A DNA stretch of 21,503 bases from Firmicutes bacterium ZCTH02-B6 (GTDB lineage Bacteria; Bacillota; Limnochordia; Limnochordales; ZCTH02-B6). Shown in pieces: positions 1 to 6,243 of this stretch (position 1 is its first letter; the number at the start of each line of letters is the position of its first letter). The notes under the pieces are model-generated. The model saw only the letters and a program-made list of their open reading frames with translations. It did no database searches and was not told the origin of the DNA. The translations under genes were made by a program, and so were the position numbers. Location: NCBI GenBank assembly GCA_002159155.1, contig LZRQ01000040.1, forward strand, positions 1 through 21,503. The letters are read 5' to 3'.

Positions 1-33
1 GCGCGACGTCCAACGCGATGTCTGCACCTGCAT
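1..33 (-). CDS. start of third Liv-transporter gene, probably the LivM permease (partial)
   Basis: Only the first eleven codons lie in the window, reading MQVQTSRWTSR on the minus strand from an ATG at 33. A GAGAGGGG ribosome site lies just upstream, at good spacing. The gene starts 51 bases after the livH stop and on the same strand. In branched-chain amino-acid ABC operons the second permease, LivM, normally follows LivH, so that is the likely identity. This rests on position only, because the visible residues carry no family signal. Confidence 0.45.
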   Translation of the reverse strand, partial: MQVQTSRWTSR

Positions 34-84
34 GTTGCCCCTCTCAGTTGTTGCATCCACCGCCCGGGCCCGGTCGGCGCCCGC

Positions 85-966
85 TCACACCTTCTGCGCC
101 TGGACGCGCCCGAGGATCCCGGTGGGCCGGAATACCAGCAGCAAGAGCAAGAGCGTGAAGGCGACGAAATCCCGGTACGTGCTGGGCAGGACGGCCGCGA
201 CGTAGATCTCGGTCATGCCGAGGATGTACCCGCCCAGCATCGCGCCGCGGACGTTGCCGATGCCGCCTACCACCGCCGCGATGAACGCTTTCCAGCCGAC
301 CAGGATGCCCATGTAGGGATCGATGATCGGGTACGCTTGTCCAAACAGGACACCCCCGGCCGCCGCCAGCCCGGACCCGATGGCGAAGGTGAGGGAGATG
401 ATCCGGTCGACGGAAATGCCCATCAAGGGGACCACCGACCGATCCCAGGAAATGGCCCGCATGGCCATGCCGGTCAACGTCCCGCGGATGAACCAGTCGA
501 GGGCCAGCATGAGCAGGACGGAGACGCCGATAATGAGCAGCTGCACCGAGGAGATGGTGAGCCCCCCGGGCAGGTCAAATCGCTGCGCCGCAATGAGGGC
601 GGGAAAAGCGCGCGACTGCGCGCCGACGGTGCCCAGGACAAAGTGCTCCAGGAAGATGCCGACCCCGAGGGCGGTGATGACCGCCGAGACCCGCGGGGCG
701 TTGCGCAGCGGCTTGTACGCGAGGCGCTCAATGGTAACGCCCAGCAGCGCCGTGCACACCATTGTCAACAGCAGTGTCGGGACCATCGGCAGCCCGAGCC
801 ACAAGGCACCCGCTAGGCCGATAAAGGCGCCGACCATGAAGATGTCGCCATGGGCAAAGTTGATCAGGCGCAGGATGCCGTAGACCATCGTGTAGCCCAG
901 CGCAATCAGGGCATAAATGCTGCCGAGCTGCAGGGCGTTGAGCGTTTGCTGCAGCCAAAACTCCAA
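85..966 (-). CDS. livH: branched-chain amino acid ABC transporter permease, LivH type
   Basis: Inner-membrane permease of a high-affinity ABC importer for leucine/isoleucine/valine or related amides. The protein is 293 residues, normal for LivH, and almost wholly hydrophobic with about eight membrane segments. The family signature RLINFAHGD is at about residues 34-41, followed by the ERLAYKPLR loop. The C-terminus reads FRPTGILGR, as in LivH proteins. The chosen start is TTG at 966, preceded by AGGGGAGG at about six bases. An in-frame ATG at 1038 would add 24 residues that read through the intergenic hairpin and has no ribosome site. The gene follows the binding protein livJ and precedes a probable livM. 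True substrate is not fixed by sequence; urea or short amides are possible for this family. Confidence 0.9.
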   Translation of the reverse strand: MEFWLQQTLNALQLGSIYALIALGYTMVYGILRLINFAHGDIFMVGAFIGLAGALWLGLPMVPTLLLTMVCTALLGVTIERLAYKPLRNAPRVSAVITALGVGIFLEHFVLGTVGAQSRAFPALIAAQRFDLPGGLTISSVQLLIIGVSVLLMLALDWFIRGTLTGMAMRAISWDRSVVPLMGISVDRIISLTFAIGSGLAAAGGVLFGQAYPIIDPYMGILVGWKAFIAAVVGGIGNVRGAMLGGYILGMTEIYVAAVLPSTYRDFVAFTLLLLLLVFRPTGILGRVQAQKV

Positions 967-991
967 ACTGAAACCTCCCCTGAACCCCTGC

Positions 992-1030
992 AAAAACAGG
1001 GTGGAGCCGGGTGCCGCACCCGGCCCCACC
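992..1030 (-). terminator. intrinsic terminator/attenuator between livJ and livH
   Basis: On the minus strand a GC-rich stem is formed by GGTGG plus GCCGGGTG pairing with CACCCGGC plus CCACC across a CGG loop, with one mismatch between the two helical blocks. CTG and then TTTTT follow directly. This is a classical Rho-independent terminator, yet it lies inside an apparently single operon (livJ stop at 1093, livH start at 966). Partial read-through would give more binding protein than permease. Confidence 0.7.
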
Positions 1031-1092
1031 GCTGACACGGCTCAGCCGTCCGCTCGCGTGCCTTTCATGAAGTGGCCGCTGGCGGGGCGACC

Positions 1093-2232
1093 TTACGGGG
1101 CGACGGAGTCGAAGTAGGTGAACTGGCCGTCCTTGATCTGGATGATCACCGCGCTCTTGATCGGGTCGCCGGTGCCCTCAAACCGCATGCTGCCGGTCAC
1201 GCCCTCGAAGTCGGTGATGCTGGCCAAGGCGTTGCGCACCGCCTCCCGATCGACCCGGCCCGCCTGCTGCAGGGCGTGGAACAGCATGTACATCGAGTCA
1301 TAACTCAAGGCCGCCACGTCATCGGGCGTGCTCCCGTAGCGGGCCTGATAGTTGGCGATGAACTCCCGGGCCTTGGGCGTTGCGATGTCGGGCGCATAGT
1401 GGGTGGTGAAGTAGCTGCCCTCCAGCGACGACCCGCCCAGGGCGAGCAGTTCGGTGGAGCCCCAGCTGTCGCTGCCAATAAAGGTGGCGTTGATGCCTAG
1501 CCGCTGGGCCTGCTGCACCTGCAGCGGCACTTCGCTGTAATAGTTGGGCAGGAACAGCACGTCCGGGTTGGCCGCCCGGATGTTGGTCAGCTGCGAGGAG
1601 AAGTCACGGTCGCCGGTGGTGTACGTCTCCCAGGCGACCACGCGGCCGCCGAGGGCCTCAAAGGACGCCCGGAAAATCTCCGCGATGCCCTTGTTGTACT
1701 CGCTGGCGATGTCAAACAGCACCGCAGCCGTCTGGGCGCCTAGCTTGTTGCGGGCAAAAGCAGCCACGACCTGGCCCTGGAAGTCGTCGATGAACGCCGC
1801 CCGGAAGACGTAGCGCTTGCCCGCAGTGGTCGCCGGGTTGGTGGACCACGGGGAGATCAAGGGCGTGCGGAAGTTCTCCGCGATCTGCGCCGCCGGCACC
1901 GCATTGCGGCTGGCGTTGGGCCCGATGACCGCGATCACCTGATTCTGCGTGATGAGCTTGGTGGTGGCCGCGACCGCGCTGGCCGCGTCGTCCTCGTTGT
2001 CCTCGACGATCAGCCGGATGGTGTAGCGCCGGCCGCCGACTTCGAGACCGCCCGCAGCGTTGATCTCATCGACGGCGAGCTGGGCGCCGTTGCGGCTCGA
2101 CTGGCCGACCACGGGGATGCTGCCCGTCAGCTCAGCGTTGAGCCCGACGACGATCTCCTGAGCCGCAGCCGCCCCGGCGACGATCCCGACCAGCAGGCAC
2201 GCCGCGACCCATACCCTGGTCCACTTGCGCAT
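1093..2232 (-). CDS. livJ: branched-chain amino acid ABC transporter substrate-binding protein, LivJ type
   Basis: Extracytoplasmic binding protein that delivers the amino acid to the LivHM permease. It has 379 residues, typical of the periplasmic-binding type 1 (Peripla_BP_6) family. After the signal peptide come the family's GLNAELTGSIPVVGQSSRNG segment, then AVDEINAAGGL and VIGPNASRNAVPAA. The signal peptide runs to about residue 24 (MRKWTRVW, hydrophobic core, AGAAAA) and looks like a signal peptidase I site. The only Cys in it is inside the hydrophobic core, with no LxxC lipobox at the cleavage point. The start is ATG at 2232 with AAAGGAGG upstream. It is the first gene of the liv operon and lies divergent from the M28 peptidase gene. 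Ligand identity cannot be read from sequence. Confidence 0.92.
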   Translation of the reverse strand: MRKWTRVWVAACLLVGIVAGAAAAQEIVVGLNAELTGSIPVVGQSSRNGAQLAVDEINAAGGLEVGGRRYTIRLIVEDNEDDAASAVAATTKLITQNQVIAVIGPNASRNAVPAAQIAENFRTPLISPWSTNPATTAGKRYVFRAAFIDDFQGQVVAAFARNKLGAQTAAVLFDIASEYNKGIAEIFRASFEALGGRVVAWETYTTGDRDFSSQLTNIRAANPDVLFLPNYYSEVPLQVQQAQRLGINATFIGSDSWGSTELLALGGSSLEGSYFTTHYAPDIATPKAREFIANYQARYGSTPDDVAALSYDSMYMLFHALQQAGRVDREAVRNALASITDFEGVTGSMRFEGTGDPIKSAVIIQIKDGQFTYFDSVAP

Positions 2233-2401
2233 CGGCTCGGTCCTCCTTTGTCAGTGGGTACGACTTGAATAGGGAGTTGCGCTTAGAATCGTACTATTCC
2301 ACCGGCCGTATCGATCTCCTGCCAATGGTGAAAGGACAGCCGCAATCGACGGAAAGGAATACAGCGTACCGCGGCAAACCATCCCGCACGGGGGTGAGGG
2401 G
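2233..2401. promoter_or_regulatory. divergent intergenic region between livJ and the M28 peptidase
   Basis: This 169-base spacer must carry the livJ promoter (minus) and probably that of the peptidase (plus). It is AT-richer at about 2263-2300 than its surroundings. GTACGA and GAATAG on the left have their complements TCGTAC and CTATTC on the right, but in swapped order, so they do not nest into one hairpin. I could not place a convincing -35/-10 pair on either strand. Confidence 0.3.
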
Positions 2402-3601
2402 ATGGGCGCCTGGAAGTACTTGGAAGGCCTTTGCCGGCTCGGCCCGCGCGGGTCGGCCACCGAAGGGGAGCGGCAGGCCGCTCAGTGGATTGCGGCGCGG
2501 CTGGAGGAACTGGGGTACGAAGTCGAAATTCAGCCTTTCATGGCCCCGCGGCATACTCTTTACGCTGGCCCCGCGGCCGTCATGGCAGGGGTGCTGGCGG
2601 CCCGGTGGCTCGCGGCATGGAGTGAGCCCTTCGCGGCGGGGGTCATGATCCTTCTCCTGGTACCGCTAGTTGGGGAGATGCTCGGTTCCCGCGTCAACTT
2701 TGACTTGATCTTGCCCAAGCGGCCGTCTCAAAACGTCGTCGCGCGGTTGCCCGGCACCGGGACGGGCAAGCCGGTGGTGATCACCGCCCACTATGACACC
2801 CAGCGGGGTTCGTGGCTGTTCGCCCCGGGGTTTCGCCCATGGCTGCGCCCGTTTTTCGTGAGCGTCTACGCCGCTCTGGCGCTGGTGCCTTTGGGGACGC
2901 TCTCCGCGTGGGCGTTTCCCGCTGCCCGGTGGATCCCCATCGTCGCAGGCGCCGCGACGGTGTGGGTGGCGGCATCCCTCGTCTTTTTGCTTCTTTCCTG
3001 GTTGACGGGCCGGTACGTCGAGGGCGCCAACGACAACGGTTCGGGAGTCGCCGTCGCCCTGGCGCTGGCGGAGCGCTGGCTCTCAGAGCCGGTGCACGGT
3101 GTGGCGCCGGTCTTCCTTTTCACCGGTTGCGAGGAAACGGGCCTGAGGGGGATGCGGCGGTTTCTCGCCACACCGGGCCTGCCGCGGGATACCGTGTTTC
3201 TCAACCTCGACAACGTCGGCGGCGGGCGCCTGCACTACCTGTTGGGCGAGGGCATGCTCCTGTACCGCCGCTACGATAAAGAATTGGTGGCGGCGGCCCG
3301 AGCCGTGGCCCAGGAGTTTGGCGACGAAATCCGGCCGTTGCCCAATCTGCTGTTGCCTACTGACGCCCTCGCGGCCGCGGTGGGCGGCTACCCCGCCATT
3401 ACCTTGCTGGCCGCCGGCGCGGGCGGTGCCATCCCCAATTACCATTGGCACACCGATGTGATGGCCAACGTCGACCGGCACGTGGTGGAGCTGACCGAGA
3501 ACTACGCTTGGAGGCTGCTGACGGCCATCGCCCGGCGCCCCGAAGGACTGGCCGCTCTTGCGCATGGACAGGGAGGGAGGCGGCGGACAGGCGGGAATTG
3601 A
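2402..3601 (+). CDS. membrane-embedded M28-family zinc metallopeptidase
   Basis: Predicted co-catalytic zinc aminopeptidase-type hydrolase of 399 residues. Visible ligands and catalytic residues are H130 and D132 (AHYDTQ), D211 (ANDNGSG), E244-E245 (GCEETGL), D270 (NLDNVGG) and H350 (YHWHTD), in the M28 order. Unusually, hydrophobic segments lie at about 56-93 (two helices) and at about 150-172 and 177-200. The second pair sits between H130 and D211, which are usually only 12-20 residues apart in soluble M28 enzymes. The start is ATG at 2402, with GGGGGTGAGG just before it. The next gene follows 68 bases later on the same strand. The substrate is unknown; a membrane-proximal peptide or lipopeptide is a guess. 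Confidence 0.85.
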   Translation: MGAWKYLEGLCRLGPRGSATEGERQAAQWIAARLEELGYEVEIQPFMAPRHTLYAGPAAVMAGVLAARWLAAWSEPFAAGVMILLLVPLVGEMLGSRVNFDLILPKRPSQNVVARLPGTGTGKPVVITAHYDTQRGSWLFAPGFRPWLRPFFVSVYAALALVPLGTLSAWAFPAARWIPIVAGAATVWVAASLVFLLLSWLTGRYVEGANDNGSGVAVALALAERWLSEPVHGVAPVFLFTGCEETGLRGMRRFLATPGLPRDTVFLNLDNVGGGRLHYLLGEGMLLYRRYDKELVAAARAVAQEFGDEIRPLPNLLLPTDALAAAVGGYPAITLLAAGAGGAIPNYHWHTDVMANVDRHVVELTENYAWRLLTAIARRPEGLAALAHGQGGRRRTGGN

Positions 3602-3669
3602 TCCTTTACGTGCCGTGGGACCGGCGCAGCCGGAGGGAACGGCGCGCTTCTTTCAGGGGGTCGACAAGG

Positions 3670-4497
3670 GTGAGAGTGCGATTCGTGCCGACGGGGCACG
3701 CGGACCTGGACCAGCTGCGCCAGGACGGCGTGGCGGGATGCGCGCCCTGGTGGGTCACGATCGCGGCCGGCCTGGCCGCCGGGCTCTCGCTGGTCATTGC
3801 TGTACCCTTGCTCTACCTGGGGTTCGCCTTGTTTGAAGCTGCGATCACCGTTTGGCAGCTGGACGGCGCCGCAGCCCGCGACGGCCTGCTGGAGAGCTTG
3901 GGCTTGGTCGCGCAGTACGGCCGCTTTGGCTGGCTCAGCGGATTGGCGGTAGGCTCAGTAGGATGTCTTTATGCGCTCCTGCGACGGTGGGCCGTGCTGC
4001 GGGTGCGCTACGTGCGGGTTGGTCCGTGGGAAGTGGGGGCGCACACGCTCTTTGCCGCCGCCGCGGGCTACGCCGCGTTTTTCACGGCCGCTCGCCTATG
4101 GCCTCCCTTGGCGCCCATCAACGCATGGCTTTTTTGGGCATGGGGACCCGTCTTCGCGTGGATCCTGGGCAGGTTGCAGGACATCTACCTTCTTTGGATC
4201 GTCCGGCCGGGCTGGCAGCTCGAAGTCGAGGCGACAGTGCGCGCCCTCATCCCGCGGCGATTTGGCTGTCCCGAGCAGTCCCTGCGGGTGGAGGCGGATC
4301 CGGCGAGCCGCACGGTGGCGGTAACGGCGGAGATCGACGCTGGCGAGGCCAGCCGCGTGCGGGAGCTCATCCAGGCCATCCCGGAAACCGCGTCGGTCAT
4401 CGTCAACGCCCTTGGCCGGCGGCGCAAGGAGGCGGACGGCGAGACCAAGGAAGCGGCCGGTCCGTGGCGCCGGGCCCGGCTTTCGGACGAGCGTTGA
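3670..4497 (+). CDS. conserved-type membrane protein with C-terminal BON-like domain, function unknown
   Basis: I do not recognise a named family for this 275-residue protein. Hydrophobic segments lie at about 27-58 (long, probably one or two helices), 87-105, 124-143 and 150-168, then a soluble tail. Residues 205-248 (TVAVTAEIDAGEASRVRELIQ, then IPETASVIVNAL) have the beta-alpha-beta pattern of a BON domain, with the usual closing of a short helix followed by a V-x-x-V-x-N strand. That is a weak resemblance and is inference. The start is GTG at 3670, preceded by AGGGGG at nine bases. An open frame extends upstream into the peptidase gene but has no ribosome site. It is probably co-transcribed with the M28 peptidase, which hints at a shared envelope role. 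It ends seven bases from the convergent MazG gene. Confidence 0.75.
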   Translation: MRVRFVPTGHADLDQLRQDGVAGCAPWWVTIAAGLAAGLSLVIAVPLLYLGFALFEAAITVWQLDGAAARDGLLESLGLVAQYGRFGWLSGLAVGSVGCLYALLRRWAVLRVRYVRVGPWEVGAHTLFAAAAGYAAFFTAARLWPPLAPINAWLFWAWGPVFAWILGRLQDIYLLWIVRPGWQLEVEATVRALIPRRFGCPEQSLRVEADPASRTVAVTAEIDAGEASRVRELIQAIPETASVIVNALGRRRKEADGETKEAAGPWRRARLSDER

Positions 4498-4504
4498 CGC
4501 CCGG

Positions 4505-4849
4505 TTACCGCGTCTCCTCCGGGGGCGGCGCGTCGGGCCTCCGGGCCCAACGGTTGGCGTCCCGCGCCCTGTACTTGGCCATGGTGCGGGTCAACGCGTC
4601 CTCGAGGTCGATGTTGAGCGAGTTGGCCATGCAGATCAGGACAAAGAGGCAGTCGCCGATCTCCAGGCCGATGTCGCCCGCAGGCTCATCGGGCTTTTTT
4701 CGTTTCGGACCAAACTGGTCATTGAGCTCCCGGGCGAGTTCCCCGACTTCCTCCGCCAGTCTGGCCAGGTTGACGAAAGGTGGCCAATAGCCCTCCGCGA
4801 ATTGCCCGATCCATTCGTCCACCATCGCTTGCGCGTCCCGCAGGCGCAC
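4505..4849 (-). CDS. MazG-like nucleotide pyrophosphohydrolase
   Basis: Small all-alpha NTP pyrophosphohydrolase (114 residues, the size of B. subtilis YpjD). It probably hydrolyses a non-canonical or damaged (d)NTP to the monophosphate and pyrophosphate. The Mg-binding motif is E34-x-x-E37 (LAEEVGELARE) followed by E63-x-x-D66 (LEIGDCLF). Then comes the family's LNIDLEDALTRTMAKYRARD helix, ending near NRW. The chosen start is GTG at 4849 with AGGGAGGG seven bases upstream. The same frame stays open to 5038, but that stretch is low-complexity, overlaps the divergent small gene and has no family match. The 3' end is seven bases from the convergent membrane protein gene. Confidence 0.88.
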   Translation of the reverse strand: MRLRDAQAMVDEWIGQFAEGYWPPFVNLARLAEEVGELARELNDQFGPKRKKPDEPAGDIGLEIGDCLFVLICMANSLNIDLEDALTRTMAKYRARDANRWARRPDAPPPEETR

Positions 4850-5009
4850 CGGTGCTCCCTCCCTGGATAGACACGTCGTTTTTCCGTCTAGACTAACGGC
4901 TGTTGCGAATGTCCCAACGATTCCGGGCTTCCGCCTGGCGGCCGGGGCCGACAGGACTGTCGCCCACGGCCACAGAAATGCCAGGTCAGGAACGGACGGG
5001 GGTGGCGGC

Positions 5010-5216
5010 ATGCCCGTTTGGGTCGCTTTATTGATCATAGGCTTGTTTCAGCTGGTGATCTACGGGGTTTTGTGGACGCTGGCCCGGCAGACGGCCGGCG
5101 GCAACCCGCCGGTCATGCTGCGCGTCAGTGTCGCGTTCGCGGGCATCGTCGGGCTGCTGATCCTCGGCGCGGCGGCGTACGCCTACATGGCCGGCCTGAC
5201 GTGGGGCGGGGGCTAA
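5010..5216 (+). CDS. small two-helix membrane protein
   Basis: Hypothetical protein of 68 residues. Two hydrophobic helices (about residues 3-25 and 38-62) are separated by a short polar loop rich in Gly, Asn and Pro. The ATG at 5010 has GGGGGTGG about five bases upstream, and coding bias looks real (GC-rich third positions). It is divergent from the MazG gene and upstream of the convergent korB terminator palindrome. No family recognised. Tiny proteins of this shape are common and their roles are mostly unknown. Confidence 0.65.
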   Translation: MPVWVALLIIGLFQLVIYGVLWTLARQTAGGNPPVMLRVSVAFAGIVGLLILGAAAYAYMAGLTWGGG

Positions 5217-5310
5217 ACCACCGCCCAACGAGAGGGTGCAGCGTCCCCCCGCAGGAACGTCGTAGGTTACTCCGAAGCCCGCACCGCAAAGGCGCTGCCA
5301 GGCAAAGCGA

Positions 5311-5346
5311 AACGGGCCTCTCCTCGGCGCCGAGGAGAGGCCCGTT
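5311..5346. terminator. 36-bp perfect palindrome, bidirectional terminator between the small membrane gene and korB
   Basis: AACGGGCCTCTCCTCGGC is followed immediately by its exact reverse complement, giving an 18-bp inverted repeat. It lies 94 bases after the plus-strand stop at 5216 and 33 bases after the korB stop at 5380. Read on the minus strand it is followed by TTTCGCTTTG, a weak T-tract, so termination of korAB is the better fit. On the plus strand no T-tract follows. Confidence 0.65.
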
Positions 5347-5379
5347 GGCTGCAGTACCGTGCGGATATCCAAGCCGGCC

Positions 5380-6243
5380 TTAGTGGAACTGAGCCAGGAG
5401 CTGAGCGAAGTCCTCTTCGGGCAACGTCCAGTCCTGGTGCACGATGGGCTCGTCCCGGTAGCCGGGATAGAGCTCCTGGAAGGAGGGCTGGTCGGCCTTA
5501 TAGATCAGGCCGCGGACCAGCTCGTCCGTCTCGATGAGCTTTTGGATGGCCGCGCCCCGGTTGGTCGGATCGTAGCTGGGGTCCTCGTCCAAGTTGATGA
5601 GGACCTCCTTGTACCAGTCGTACGTGTTGACCTTGTTGAAGGTCACGCACGGGCTGTACACGTTGACCAGCGCGAAGCCTTTATGCTGGATCGCCTGGGC
5701 GATGAGGCTCGACAGCTGCTTGACGTCGCTGGAGAAACCGGCGGCCACGAAGGTGGCGCCGGCGGCGATGGCCAGCTGCAGGGGCCGGATCGGCCGCTCG
5801 ATGTTGCCGTCCGGGCTCGACTTGGTCTTGAAGCCGAGCTTGCTGGTGGGCGACGTCTGGCCCTTGGTCAGCCCATAGATTTGGTTGTCCATGACGATGT
5901 ACGTCATGTCCACGTTGCGCCGCAGCGCGTGCAGGAAGTGGTTCCCGCCGATGGCGTAGCCGTCGCCGTCGCCTCCGGCCGCGATCACCGTGAGATCCCG
6001 GTTGACGAGCTTAAGGCCCATGGCCGTGGGCAGCGTCCGCCCGTGGACCACATGGAAGTTGTAGCAGTTGATGTAGTTGCCGATCTTGCCCGAGCACCCG
6101 ATACCGGCCACGATGGCCACATTGTGGGGCTCGATCCCGAGGTCCACCAGGGCCTTTTGCAGCGAGGCGAGCACGCCGAAGTCGCCGCAGCCGGGGCACC
6201 ACCAGGACTTCTCGTTGGTCTTGAAATCAGCCAGCTTGGGCAT
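5380..6243 (-). CDS. korB: 2-oxoacid:ferredoxin oxidoreductase subunit beta (KorB type)
   Basis: TPP-binding beta subunit, 287 residues, usual KorB length. With KorA it oxidatively decarboxylates a 2-oxoacid, most likely 2-oxoglutarate, to the acyl-CoA while reducing ferredoxin; the reaction can run in reverse in reductive carbon fixation. The TPP/Mg motif GGDGDGYAIGGNHFLHA is at 90-106, with DNQIYGLTKGQTSPTS after it. Cys16 and Cys19 (CPGCGDFG), Cys50 (GIGCSGKIG) and Cys199 (SPCVTFN) match the four ligands of the single [4Fe-4S] cluster of this two-subunit family. The ATG at 6243 has AGAGGTGA upstream and overlaps the korA end by 17 bases, implying coupled translation. A palindromic terminator follows the gene. 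Confidence 0.94.
   Translation of the reverse strand: MPKLADFKTNEKSWWCPGCGDFGVLASLQKALVDLGIEPHNVAIVAGIGCSGKIGNYINCYNFHVVHGRTLPTAMGLKLVNRDLTVIAAGGDGDGYAIGGNHFLHALRRNVDMTYIVMDNQIYGLTKGQTSPTSKLGFKTKSSPDGNIERPIRPLQLAIAAGATFVAAGFSSDVKQLSSLIAQAIQHKGFALVNVYSPCVTFNKVNTYDWYKEVLINLDEDPSYDPTNRGAAIQKLIETDELVRGLIYKADQPSFQELYPGYRDEPIVHQDWTLPEEDFAQLLAQFH

Noticed and set aside
3445..3669. N-terminal extension of the 275-residue membrane protein into the peptidase gene
   Set aside because: Arginine-rich out-of-frame translation of the peptidase 3' end, with no ribosome site; GTG at 3670 has one.
4850..5038. N-terminal extension of the MazG-like protein up to 5038
   Set aside because: The extra 63 residues are low-complexity, precede a good GTG with a strong ribosome site and overlap the divergent small gene; family members are about 110 residues.
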